The notes beneath the pieces were generated by a model. That model did not search any database. It was not told the DNA's origin and saw nothing but the letters and a program-made list of their open reading frames with translations. A stretch of 64,000 nucleotides of DNA from Bacteroidota bacterium (GTDB lineage Bacteria; Bacteroidota; Bacteroidia; Chitinophagales; Chitinophagaceae): the NCBI GenBank assembly GCA_023417815.1, contig JAEZEI010000047.1, forward strand, positions 1 to 64,000. The letters run 5' to 3'. Each line of letters starts with the position of its first letter. Within the stretch, counting starts at the first letter, position 1. Made by a program: the position numbers and the translations under genes. Shown here piece after piece: positions 1 through 8,216 of this stretch.

Positions 1-211
1 ATAAAGAATTGATTATTCCAATCCTGGCAGAGTCTGTGGAATTCTCCTGGGAGGAAAGCCATTCTAATATATTATCTGCAATGATTGTAGATTCTCTTTC
101 TATAAATTGTTCTGTTCCCGTGGTTTGCTGATTTGGGGAGATGTCTTTTTTACATGAAACGAATAAGGAGAATAAACAAAGAATAATAACAATTAGCGAT
201 TTAAATTTCAT
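1..211 (-). CDS. Putative lipoprotein, N-terminal part only (cut by window edge)
   Basis: The first 70 codons of a leftward gene are visible; the rest lies outside the window. The N-terminus has a basic start, a hydrophobic stretch and a lipobox (LFVSC, lipid-bearing Cys at residue 20) followed by two lysines. It is therefore very probably exported and lipidated. The visible mature part is hydrophilic and matches no family I recognise. It lies 123 bp downstream of the large surface-protein gene in the same direction, with an AT-rich spacer between, so co-transcription is possible but not shown. Function unknown. Confidence 0.7.
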   Translation of the reverse strand, partial: MKFKSLIVIILCLFSLFVSCKKDISPNQQTTGTEQFIERESTIIADNILEWLSSQENSTDSARIGIINSL

Positions 212-334
212 GAGAACGAATTAAAATTATTAATTCGCTCAAGATAGAATGACCATATTTCTCCTGCAAGGTATAAATACGGTAAACAACAATGTTTTTT
301 TTAAAATTATTATTATTATTTGAGTACTAGATTT

Positions 335-3300
335 TTAAAAATCCAGTCCTAATGCCAGATACATCACCGGCCTGCCCTTAAAGAAGCCATTCATTGGCCA
401 GCCTGCATCAAATTTCAGGAAGTAACCGAGCAGTGTGCTCCTTGCACCAAATCCATATCCACCTGCAAACGGACCTACACCACCAGCCTTAACTTTTACG
501 GCAAGGTTATTATCACCAAAAGTTACCTGTGGTCTTGTGATCGAATTATATCCCCCATTCCATGCTGTGCCCAGGTCAATAAACTGAACAAGCTGGAAGT
601 TTCTTAAGAAAGAATTATTAACCGTTTTATCAAAGAACGTAGAAAGCACCGGTAACCTGAATTCGCTGTTTATAACCAGGGCATTGTTCCCGTTAGCAAC
701 GTTCTGTATGTAACCACGCATATTCACTGCAAGGCTCTGGAATGCATAATCCTGGTCGGGAGCGGGTGGATTACCCGTGTTGAAAAAGCGCTCTCTTACC
801 AGGTTTCCATTCGCATCCTCTTTACGGTTGTTGCCAAACATCAGCCAGCCATCAACACCACCGAGGTAATAGATCATTTTCTGATTTCCGAAACTGAAAT
901 CACCTGCAGCACGTCCTGCCCAGATAAAATTGCGGTAGATCGGGTAATAATAACGGGCATCAAAGCCAACATTGAATGTGGAAGGACCATCGGCAAACTT
1001 CACCTTATTCACCTGCCTGTTCCAGTCTACAAAAACTTTATAACGCAACCCATCCCAGATATTCATGGCAGGGTTAAGCGTATTATCATATACAAACTCT
1101 GCATGGGAAACCGAGTACAGGGTATGTTCATCGGGCTGTACCAGGCTGAATGAATCAACACCAAGGAATACCAGCCTGTCTGAACGGATACCTGAACTTA
1201 ATCTTACGCTCCTGGCTTCATCAAACGGATAGGAAATATTAGCCTGGTATAAATTGGTAAAAGATTTCCCGGGATACACTGCAACGGGTCTGCCTTCAGA
1301 ATCCACAAACATTACATCCTGGCCCACTACATTCCTGTAATAAGTCGCTCCCCAATCGATCCGCCTGCGCAGGTTCTGGAAACTCATCATCCACTCATTG
1401 TCCTTGAGGTTGGTACTTAAGCGGAAACCACCTGAAATTCGGATATCTTCCATTAATTCGGTTGTACCGAGTCGGATAAGCCCGTTCAACGGTGTGGAAC
1501 TGTTCAGGCGAATGGGACCTGCACCGCCCGCGTAAGGCTGGTAGCGGTTTATTAGTACATTATTATTGAAAGCTACAGATCCGAAATCTGCAGAGAATTT
1601 CATTGGCTTATAACGGTAACGTTTTGCAGATGCAAGTACGCCTGTTTCAACAGGAGAAGTCGCTGGAATGACCGTTCCCCTTTTAAGCGTGTCTTCTGGG
1701 AATTCCGACTGGAATACCTGGTTGTTCACTGGAGCAGAAGTATCTGCCGCGGGGGGGTGCGCGGATGAAGGCATTGTTGCAGAAGTGGCCGGGTTCACAG
1801 TTGTGAGCCGGCTTTCACGCATCACTTTCTTCATATATTCAGTAGGCGGAACCGATATATTCCTCCTGTTCAGCGTAGCTTCATCGATCTTTAATTTGAA
1901 CAGGATCTTTTCATCACTCTGGCGGGTAACTTCGCTAACTACATTGTTTTCTCCTGCGATCCTGGTTTCTGCTATGCTGCTCTGGTAATTACTCAACGGG
2001 AAGGTGTAAGCTGAGTCGGAAGAAACAGAGATCACAGCAACCGAGTCCACATCTGTTTTATTGTACACTCTCAGGCTGCTGTCAACTTCCGCAGCCGTTG
2101 GATTGCGAAGAATATCATCACCGATCAGGACAAGAGTATCCAGACCTTCTTTCCTGGTGGTAAAAAAACCTGCATACCGGTTTGCAACACCATTTTCATC
2201 GCTAACAAAGGTGAAGTGGTTCATATTGTATTGCATCGGGAAACGTGCATTGCCATACTTCAGATCACTTAACTGGCTTACCTGGTTTATTTCTGCCTTG
2301 TCGCCAAAATTATCGATCAGGAAAACATTGTAACGGTTACTTGAAGGAAGCACAGTATCGCTTCCTTTTGCGGTTGCAGAAGGCCTGTTGCTCGAAAAAA
2401 TGATCCCGGTTTTATTTGGGAACGCTACGAAAGATGGATCAAGATCATCATAAACATCGTTGGTGACCTGCACGATCTTCTCATTCTCAACATTCATGGT
2501 ATAGATATCGGTATGCCCGTTCTTAACAGCAGAAAAAAGTAATGTTCTGCTATCAAGCATATACTTAACATCCTGGATTTGGTCGAAGCGGTCAGTAAGA
2601 TCAAACTGGTATTGTTTTATGCTGGTAACCACATCATAGATGAACATTCTTAACCTGCCTTCCTTTGAATATACCACTGCTATGCGTGTTCCCTTTGGAT
2701 CCCATGCCATCATCGGGTAATTAGGGTTCATTTCAAATTCCTTCGCACGGATACCATACTTAAGCAGGGTGATCCATTCATAATCTACGTTCAGCCTGAC
2801 TCTTACAATTCCCTTCTTATACTGGGTTACTACATAGCTGTTATTGCGGGGAATGGGATTAACATTGAAACGGTAATAATTCAGGTTCTTGTTAATATCG
2901 AATCCTTCAATGAAATTTCCTTTCGGGTATGCTTTCCGGCGTGAGATATCCTTGTAGTATTTATCTTCCTGGTATTCCATGAATTCGCGCAGCAATGCAT
3001 TGAATTTAAGTTTTGTTATCTGCTGGCTGGCCTTATTCAGGTTCTTGTATACCCTTGCCAGGTAAAGGAAGTAAGTGACATTCTCCTTCTTATACTTTTC
3101 TTCAATGTAAAACCAGAATGCATGCCCTGCTAGCAATGGTTTCTCAAATGCAAGGGATGAAAACTTCGAATAATTGCCGCTCAGTATCTCACTCTTCAGT
3201 TCATCATCAAGTTTTGTGCTCCAGTTCTCCGCCAGGTAGGCCACATAACCTTCGGTAAGCCATTGGGGCAGATCCAAAAGGGTTTGGTTTCCCGCAACCT

Positions 3301-3775
3301 CACCAATGTCCTCACCGAAAAGAACATTCTGCGTAATAACATTGGCAATTCCCTGGCGTATTTGCCTGGTAAGGTTGGCGTGGTTAGCATCAAAATAGAT
3401 CACAAGTTTATTGTTCACCATCTTGGTAACACCGCCAGTGCTCAGGATGTCTGTCTCCAGGCCTATATTGGTTTGCCGGAAGTCTTCATAATGATTGTAC
3501 AGAATGATGTTTGCCCTGCGTTGAAGGCTGTATTCTGCTGAATTCTCTATTTGTGGAAGTTCCTTTTCTGCACTTTGAGCCACGAATTTTGCCAGCTCAA
3601 GCCCTCCTTCGTTGAAGTAAACATTGAAATTATCGGTCTGGAAGTACTCCCACTTGAATTTTTTGAATTGCAGCCGGTTCTTTCCAAAGGTCACGGAATT
3701 TACCTGGGCATGGGCGGCAACAGAGGATAAAAGAGTGAAGATCAGCACTGCCACTGATACGCGAAGCTTCGTCAT
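335..3775 (-). CDS. Large TolB-propeller / beta-barrel surface protein
   Basis: A 1146-residue exported protein with a signal peptide ending near residue 23 (AAHAQ). Residues about 30-280 resemble the peptidase-MA-like fold seen in such proteins (QWLTEGYVAYLAENW near 170), but I see no HExxH, so this part is probably not catalytic. Residues about 300-560 contain beta-propeller motifs of the TolB/PD40 type (for example MAWDPKGTRIAVVYS and IIFSSNRPS). A Thr/Pro/Ser-rich linker near 690-740 leads to a C-terminal region rich in aromatic-ended strands and finishing in Phe, as in outer-membrane barrels of the bacterial surface antigen type. Bacteroidota proteins of this layout are usually labelled TolB-like or surface antigen. 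The role is not established. An envelope location is a confident inference. Confidence 0.75.
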   Translation of the reverse strand: MTKLRVSVAVLIFTLLSSVAAHAQVNSVTFGKNRLQFKKFKWEYFQTDNFNVYFNEGGLELAKFVAQSAEKELPQIENSAEYSLQRRANIILYNHYEDFRQTNIGLETDILSTGGVTKMVNNKLVIYFDANHANLTRQIRQGIANVITQNVLFGEDIGEVAGNQTLLDLPQWLTEGYVAYLAENWSTKLDDELKSEILSGNYSKFSSLAFEKPLLAGHAFWFYIEEKYKKENVTYFLYLARVYKNLNKASQQITKLKFNALLREFMEYQEDKYYKDISRRKAYPKGNFIEGFDINKNLNYYRFNVNPIPRNNSYVVTQYKKGIVRVRLNVDYEWITLLKYGIRAKEFEMNPNYPMMAWDPKGTRIAVVYSKEGRLRMFIYDVVTSIKQYQFDLTDRFDQIQDVKYMLDSRTLLFSAVKNGHTDIYTMNVENEKIVQVTNDVYDDLDPSFVAFPNKTGIIFSSNRPSATAKGSDTVLPSSNRYNVFLIDNFGDKAEINQVSQLSDLKYGNARFPMQYNMNHFTFVSDENGVANRYAGFFTTRKEGLDTLVLIGDDILRNPTAAEVDSSLRVYNKTDVDSVAVISVSSDSAYTFPLSNYQSSIAETRIAGENNVVSEVTRQSDEKILFKLKIDEATLNRRNISVPPTEYMKKVMRESRLTTVNPATSATMPSSAHPPAADTSAPVNNQVFQSEFPEDTLKRGTVIPATSPVETGVLASAKRYRYKPMKFSADFGSVAFNNNVLINRYQPYAGGAGPIRLNSSTPLNGLIRLGTTELMEDIRISGGFRLSTNLKDNEWMMSFQNLRRRIDWGATYYRNVVGQDVMFVDSEGRPVAVYPGKSFTNLYQANISYPFDEARSVRLSSGIRSDRLVFLGVDSFSLVQPDEHTLYSVSHAEFVYDNTLNPAMNIWDGLRYKVFVDWNRQVNKVKFADGPSTFNVGFDARYYYPIYRNFIWAGRAAGDFSFGNQKMIYYLGGVDGWLMFGNNRKEDANGNLVRERFFNTGNPPAPDQDYAFQSLAVNMRGYIQNVANGNNALVINSEFRLPVLSTFFDKTVNNSFLRNFQLVQFIDLGTAWNGGYNSITRPQVTFGDNNLAVKVKAGGVGPFAGGYGFGARSTLLGYFLKFDAGWPMNGFFKGRPVMYLALGLDF

Positions 3776-3856
3776 GTGGATCTTTAAAAATTGAATCTTA
3801 AAATTACTGGTTTATCCATTATTACGGCTTTTTTTTGAAAGGGCTGCGGCTACTCT

Positions 3857-3864
3857 TAATTTCG
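3857..3864 (+). promoter_or_regulatory. -7 promoter box for the MBL hydrolase gene
   Basis: TAATTTCG matches the Bacteroidota -7 consensus TAnnTTTG at all but one position. It lies 18 nt before the ATG at 3883, and this is one reason for choosing that start over the in-frame upstream ATG at 3835. Confidence 0.45.
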
Positions 3865-3882
3865 CCGGAAATACCTGCATCC

Positions 3883-4521
3883 ATGTTAAAGGTTCATTCC
3901 TTCGAATTCAGTCCCATAGCCGAGAATACTTATGTATTATATAATGATCATGGTAACTGCATCATTATCGACCCGGGCTGTTATTATCCCGAAGAAAAAC
4001 AGGAACTGTTCACCTGGATAGAGAGCAGGGGACTTGCTCCAAAGCTGCTTTTAAATACCCACTGCCACCTCGATCATGTTTTTGGGAACAAGGATGTTGC
4101 AGAACGGTATGGACTGATCCTTCATATTCATAAAAAGGAACAAGTACTGCTGGAGCATGCCCCTGTAAGCGGTTTGATGTACAATTTGCCATTTGATAAT
4201 TATTCCGGGTCACTCAATTTTTTGGAGGATGGCGGGCATGTAAAACTGGATGAGGATGTACTGGAAATAAGGCTTACACCTGGTCATAGCCCGGGCAGTC
4301 TTAGCTTTTATAATGAAAACGGGGGTTTCGTAATCAGCGGTGATGCGTTGTTCCAGCGTAGCATTGGCAGGACAGACCTGCCGGGTGGTGATCACGAACA
4401 ACTTATTGAAAGTATCCGAAGCCGCTTACTGACCCTACCCGGTGAAACGATAGTATATAGCGGACATGGCCCTTCCACTACCATATCAGAAGAAGCCCGT
4501 TCCAACCCGTTCCTTACTTAG
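3883..4521 (+). CDS. Metallo-beta-lactamase-fold hydrolase (glyoxalase II-like)
   Basis: A 212-residue cytoplasmic protein with the metal-binding signature HCHLDH at residues 60-65, TPGHSPGS near 135, GDALF near 155 and YSGHGPST near 200. This is the full zinc-ligand set of the MBL fold. Size and motifs fit the short glyoxalase II-like hydrolases that cleave S-acyl thiols such as hydroxyacylglutathione or related thioesters; the exact substrate cannot be told from sequence. An upstream in-frame ATG at 3835 would add 16 unconserved residues covering the promoter, so I prefer 3883. The stop overlaps the tail of the convergent epimerase gene by 8 bp. Confidence 0.85.
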   Translation: MLKVHSFEFSPIAENTYVLYNDHGNCIIIDPGCYYPEEKQELFTWIESRGLAPKLLLNTHCHLDHVFGNKDVAERYGLILHIHKKEQVLLEHAPVSGLMYNLPFDNYSGSLNFLEDGGHVKLDEDVLEIRLTPGHSPGSLSFYNENGGFVISGDALFQRSIGRTDLPGGDHEQLIESIRSRLLTLPGETIVYSGHGPSTTISEEARSNPFLT

Positions 4522-4918
4522 GGATCTCCTGGCAGATCTCTACCAGCACCCCATTGCAGTCTTTAGGGTGAATAAAACAAACCAGTTTATTATCCGCACC
4601 CTTTTTAGGGGAATCATTCAGGAGCCGGAAACCTTCCTTTTTAAGCCTTTCCATTTCAGCATTTATATCAGTAACAGAGAAGGCTATATGATGGATACCT
4701 TCACCTTTGGCAGCAATATACCGGGCTATTACCCCATTCTCAGAGGTGCTTTGGAGCAATTCAACCTTGGTGTCACCCGTTTTAAAAAATGCCGTTGTTA
4801 CCTGTTCACTTTCTACGGGTTCTGTCTTATAACAGGCCGTATTAAGCAGCTTTTCGAAAAGAGGGATGGAAATGGCAAGGTCTTTTACCGCAATTCCAAT
4901 GTGTTCCGGGTGTTGCAT
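4514..4918 (-). CDS. mce: Methylmalonyl-CoA epimerase
   Basis: A 134-residue protein of the glyoxalase/VOC fold. It should interconvert (R)- and (S)-methylmalonyl-CoA in propionate/succinate metabolism. Metal-ligand positions are visible: His in EHIGIAV near residue 6, His in EGIHHIAFSV near 76, and Glu near the C-terminus (VLVEICQE). The length equals that of characterised epimerases. It stands alone, convergent with the MBL hydrolase gene. The free B12-binding domain gene near 28 kb is a possible metabolic partner, but the catalytic subunit of the mutase is not in this window. Confidence 0.88.
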   Translation of the reverse strand: MQHPEHIGIAVKDLAISIPLFEKLLNTACYKTEPVESEQVTTAFFKTGDTKVELLQSTSENGVIARYIAAKGEGIHHIAFSVTDINAEMERLKKEGFRLLNDSPKKGADNKLVCFIHPKDCNGVLVEICQEIPK

Positions 4919-5010
4919 GTTAACGAATATTTAAATAAGCAAGGTTTACGAGATGAGTAAATACGGATCTCGACGCTACCGAAAGCGGCCAAAAATAGAA
5001 GCTTTCTTAG

Positions 5011-5018
5011 TAAATTTG
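5011..5018 (+). promoter_or_regulatory. -7 promoter box of the isc operon
   Basis: TAAATTTG is a full match to TAnnTTTG. Its last G lies 31 nt before the iscS ATG, which predicts a leader of about 28 nt. I see no convincing -33 TTG at the usual spacing and no IscR-like palindrome next to it. Confidence 0.6.
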
Positions 5019-5049
5019 CGTAATTAAAGATCAACAAAAAGAGAGATTT

Positions 5050-6267
5050 ATGCTTAAGCTGCCGATTTACCTTGATAATAATGCCACTACACCCATGGAT
5101 CCCCGGGTGTTGGAGGCTATGACACCTTACTTCCTGGATCATTTCGGTAATGCTGCAAGCCGTAACCATCCATTTGGATGGGAAGCTGAAGAAGCAGTGG
5201 ATTATGCACGCGAACAGGTTGCAAAGCTTATTGGCGCCGATCCTAAGGAGATCATCTTTACTTCCGGCGCTACAGAGGCCGATAACCTGGCGTTAAAAGG
5301 CGTTTTTGAAATGTACAGCGGAAAGGGAAATCATATTATTACCGCGGTAACCGAACACAAGGCTGTTCTGGATGCATGTAAGCATATCGAAAAAATCGGG
5401 GGTGAAGTAACTTACCTGCAGGTAAACAGGGAAGGTCTTATTGACCTGCAGGAACTTGAGGCGGCTATGAAGCCGACAACCATCCTTATCGCTATAATGT
5501 ATGCCAACAACGAAATTGGTACTATTCAACCGATAAAAGAGATCAGTGCAATTGCAAGAAAGCATGGTGCATTATTGTTTACTGATGGAACCCAGGCAGT
5601 AGGAAAGATTCCTGTTGATGTGAATAAGGATGGTATTGACCTTATGGCATTTTCCGCACATAAGATGTATGGACCTAAGGGGGTTGGAGCCTTGTACGTA
5701 AGAAGGAAGAATCCACGGGTGAAAGTAACAGCTCAAATGGACGGTGGCGGACACGAACGCGGTATGCGTAGCGGAACCTTGAATGTTCCGGGTATAGTTG
5801 GTTTTGGTAAAGCCTGCGAATTGTGCATGCTGGAAATGGAATCTGAATCAAAACGCATCAGCAAGCTTCGTGATAAACTTGAATCAGCCCTGTTGGTTCT
5901 GGAAGAAGCTTATGTTAATGGAAGCCGCGAACACAGGCTGCCGCATGTAAGCAATATTTCATTCAAATATGTGGAAGGTGAAGGTTTGCTGATGGGTTTT
6001 AATAAGAACATTGCTTTAAGTTCAGGCTCTGCCTGTACATCAGCTTCGCTGGAACCAAGTTATGTTTTAAAAGCTCTTGGACTTGGCGACGACCTGGCAC
6101 ACAGTTCACTCCGTTTCGGCCTTGGTCGTTTCACAACCGAAGAACAGATAGATTATACCATAAAGGCAATAAGCGATACCGTAATTAAGTTAAGGGAAAT
6201 GAGCCCTTTATGGGAAATGTATAAAGAAGGCATCGACCTTAATACCATTGAATGGTCGGCGCACTAA
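5050..6267 (+). CDS. iscS: Cysteine desulfurase IscS
   Basis: A 405-residue PLP enzyme that takes sulfur from cysteine and passes it as persulfide to the IscU scaffold. The PLP lysine is K205 in SAHKMYGPKG. The persulfide cysteine is C329 in SSGSACTSAS, on the flexible loop typical of group I (IscS/NifS) enzymes rather than SufS. The N-terminus LPIYLDNNATTP is the family start. It is the first gene of iscS-iscU-iscA, with 36 bp to iscU. There is no iscR upstream. Confidence 0.95.
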   Translation: MLKLPIYLDNNATTPMDPRVLEAMTPYFLDHFGNAASRNHPFGWEAEEAVDYAREQVAKLIGADPKEIIFTSGATEADNLALKGVFEMYSGKGNHIITAVTEHKAVLDACKHIEKIGGEVTYLQVNREGLIDLQELEAAMKPTTILIAIMYANNEIGTIQPIKEISAIARKHGALLFTDGTQAVGKIPVDVNKDGIDLMAFSAHKMYGPKGVGALYVRRKNPRVKVTAQMDGGGHERGMRSGTLNVPGIVGFGKACELCMLEMESESKRISKLRDKLESALLVLEEAYVNGSREHRLPHVSNISFKYVEGEGLLMGFNKNIALSSGSACTSASLEPSYVLKALGLGDDLAHSSLRFGLGRFTTEEQIDYTIKAISDTVIKLREMSPLWEMYKEGIDLNTIEWSAH

Positions 6268-6303
6268 GGCATTTAAATTGTATCAATAAAAGAAAAGATA
6301 ATT

Positions 6304-6723
6304 ATGGCATATTCAGATAAAGTGATCGATCACTACCAGAACCCTAAAAATGTAGGAACGCTGGACAAATCAAGCAAGAACGTTGGTACCGGCCTGGTGG
6401 GTGCACCTGAGTGCGGCGACGTTATGCGTCTTCAGATAGAGGTTGATGATTCAACCGGTATCATTAAAGATGCTAAATTCAAGACCTTCGGTTGCGGGTC
6501 AGCAATTGCTTCTTCCTCCCTGGCCACAGAATGGCTAAAAGGTAAGAGCGTTGATGAGGCCCTGAAGATCGACAATATGGAGATCGTTGAGGAACTTAAT
6601 CTTCCACCTGTAAAGATCCATTGCAGCGTACTTGCTGAAGATGCGATCAAAGCTGCCATCAACGATTATCGTGAAAAGAATGGTCTTGAGAAGATCAAAT
6701 TTGAAGAAAGCGTAGTTCACTAA
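6304..6723 (+). CDS. iscU: Fe-S cluster scaffold IscU
   Basis: A 139-residue scaffold on which [2Fe-2S] and [4Fe-4S] clusters are built. The three ligand cysteines are present: C37 (PECGD), C64 (FGCGSA) and C107 in LPPVKIHCS. The last motif is the IscU LPPVKxHCS loop, next to where HscA binds in other bacteria, yet no hscA or hscB is in this cluster. The stop is 4 bp before the iscA start, implying co-translation. Confidence 0.95.
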   Translation: MAYSDKVIDHYQNPKNVGTLDKSSKNVGTGLVGAPECGDVMRLQIEVDDSTGIIKDAKFKTFGCGSAIASSSLATEWLKGKSVDEALKIDNMEIVEELNLPPVKIHCSVLAEDAIKAAINDYREKNGLEKIKFEESVVH

Positions 6724-6727
6724 GATT

Positions 6728-7078
6728 ATGGTAGCCACAGATAATTCGATCTATATAAGCGATAAGGCTAAATCCAGGGTGTTGCAACTCATGGAGGAGG
6801 CTGGCGTTGCCAATGATCCGTCCTATTTCCTTAGGGTAGGCGTAGTGGGTGGCGGCTGCAGCGGTTTGAGCTATAAGCTGGATTTTGATAATGAAGTTAA
6901 ACCTATGGACCAGGTTTTCGAAGACAAGGGCATAAAGATCGTTACCGATCTGAAAAGCTTTCTGTACCTGGTAAATACCGAGCTCGAATTCAGCGACGGC
7001 CTGAATGGCAAGGGATTCTTCTTTAATAATCCCAACGCAAGCAGAAGCTGCGGCTGCGGTGACAGCTTCGCGGTTTAA
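6728..7078 (+). CDS. iscA: A-type Fe-S carrier IscA (HesB family)
   Basis: A 116-residue A-type carrier that receives clusters or iron and delivers them to apo-proteins. The three conserved cysteines are C44 (GGGCSG) and C108/C110 in the C-terminal SCGCG motif. It is the last gene of the operon and is followed directly by a strong hairpin terminator. IscA, ErpA and SufA cannot be told apart reliably by sequence; the position in the isc operon supports IscA. Confidence 0.92.
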   Translation: MVATDNSIYISDKAKSRVLQLMEEAGVANDPSYFLRVGVVGGGCSGLSYKLDFDNEVKPMDQVFEDKGIKIVTDLKSFLYLVNTELEFSDGLNGKGFFFNNPNASRSCGCGDSFAV

Positions 7079-7089
7079 AATTTTTGATG

Positions 7090-7114
7090 AGCCACCTGAA
7101 AAGGTGGCTTTTTC
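7090..7114 (+). terminator. Rho-independent terminator of iscSUA
   Basis: An 8-bp perfect stem (AGCCACCT / AGGTGGCT) with a 4-nt loop is followed by a T-run, starting 12 bp after the iscA stop. Confidence 0.9.
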
Positions 7115-7173
7115 TTTCCCATTATTCTATAGTTCTGAACATCTTTAACGTGGATATTATCCTGACTCGGGGT

Positions 7174-7222
7174 TGTGTCAAATTTCCTGTGTCATTTTAA
7201 ATGACACAAAATAAATGACACA
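7174..7222. promoter_or_regulatory. Four half-site palindromic array (probable operator)
   Basis: Four copies of the 7-mer TGTGTCA or its complement TGACACA begin at 7174, 7188, 7202 and 7216, exactly 14 bp apart. The first two point right and the last two left. The inner pair forms a 10+1+10 perfect palindrome (7188-7208). Half-sites 2 and 4 form an alternative 11-bp perfect inverted repeat (7187-7197 with 7213-7223). The array lies about 105 bp before the AraC-type gene and 60 bp after the isc terminator. Regular phasing with central inversion looks like a multimeric repressor/activator site; the AraC neighbour or another dimeric regulator could bind. No T-run follows, so it is not a simple terminator. 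Confidence 0.6.
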
Positions 7223-7327
7223 GAATAATAATTCCTTTCCAGGTCCAAAAAAATTATTTTACAGTACCAATTTTTGTGAATGAACATTGCTGCACGTTTT
7301 TAACAGGAATTCATTGAAAAGCCCGAT

Positions 7328-8152
7328 TTGAATGTAAAGATCTTCATACCGCCACCTTCACTCCAGGATGTAATTGTAAATATATCTACAGTTGATGTTG
7401 TGCTTCCCCAAGGCATAAGGGATGTTTCAACTCCTTATCCTCCCACACCTTTTCAATCCCTGATCTTTTATTGTGGACATCAGATTTCCATGAACAGGCT
7501 GGGAGAAACCTTTGGAAAACAACCCGTAACCGTTTTACTTGGTCCACAGTTTTCCAGGGTGAACATTATGGTACATGAGAGATTATTTGCAATAAAGGTT
7601 GATTTTCTTCCCGGTGCATTGCATCGTCTTACCGGGATTTCGATGCATGAATACCTCGACCAGGGAATGGATGCTGCCCTTGTATTTGGCAAAGAATTAA
7701 TAACGGTGGAGAAGCAACTCCTGGAGCTCAATTACATTGAAGAAGGAATTCCAATAGTAAGCAACTTTCTCATTCACCTGCTTAAGAAACAAAAGGAAAT
7801 TTTACCTTTTGATGAGGCTCTTCTTGAAATGGTTCGGTTCAACGGTGGACTTAAAATAGAAACTACAGCTTCGCTTGCTTGTCTTAGCCTTAAACAATTC
7901 GAAAGGAAATGCAGGGAAAGGATCGGGATGAGCCCTAAAATGTACAGCAGGATCCTGCGTTTTTCCAAAGCTTACAGGTTACATGAGGCCAATCCTGAAA
8001 CAAGCTGGACGTCCATAGCCCATGAAGCCGGATATTTTGACCAGATGCACCTGATCAGGGACTTCAGGGAATTCGCAGGAGTAAATCCACGCATTATTCA
8101 GAAAGAACTACTTCAAACGCCTTTCAGAATGCAGAAGGACCTGGGTTGGTAA
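7328..8152 (+). CDS. AraC-family transcriptional regulator
   Basis: A 274-residue protein with an N-terminal ligand/effector-type domain (about 1-150, starting NVKIFIPPPSLQDVIVNI, similar in style to DUF6597-type AraC regulators) and a C-terminal AraC double helix-turn-helix (about 165-265), including LSLKQFERKCRERIGMSPKMYSRILRFSKA and TSIAHEAGYFDQMHLIRDFREFAGVNP. The reading frame has a stop at 7301 and no ATG near the conserved N-terminus. The TTG at 7328 is the best start; the ATG at 7332 is out of frame. Target and effector are unknown. The palindromic array just upstream suggests autoregulation. Confidence 0.85.
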   Translation: MNVKIFIPPPSLQDVIVNISTVDVVLPQGIRDVSTPYPPTPFQSLIFYCGHQISMNRLGETFGKQPVTVLLGPQFSRVNIMVHERLFAIKVDFLPGALHRLTGISMHEYLDQGMDAALVFGKELITVEKQLLELNYIEEGIPIVSNFLIHLLKKQKEILPFDEALLEMVRFNGGLKIETTASLACLSLKQFERKCRERIGMSPKMYSRILRFSKAYRLHEANPETSWTSIAHEAGYFDQMHLIRDFREFAGVNPRIIQKELLQTPFRMQKDLGW

Positions 8153-8216
8153 AATGTCTTTTTCTTACTATTTCCATCCTGCCGGTGCAAATACCTTTAT
8201 CCTCAAAATAAAGGTT

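Noticed and set aside
4466..4960. Open frame of 164 codons opposite the epimerase gene
   Set aside because: It is the antisense shadow of mce and has no protein-like conservation or start context.
7174..7222. Repeated TGTGTCA units as a small CRISPR-like array
   Set aside because: Units are only 7 bp, spacers 7 bp, and orientation inverts in the middle; this is an operator-like palindrome.
8154..8216. Longer N-terminus for the HExxH secreted protein
   Set aside because: It would bury the signal peptide behind 21 residues; the Met at 8217 gives a standard leader.
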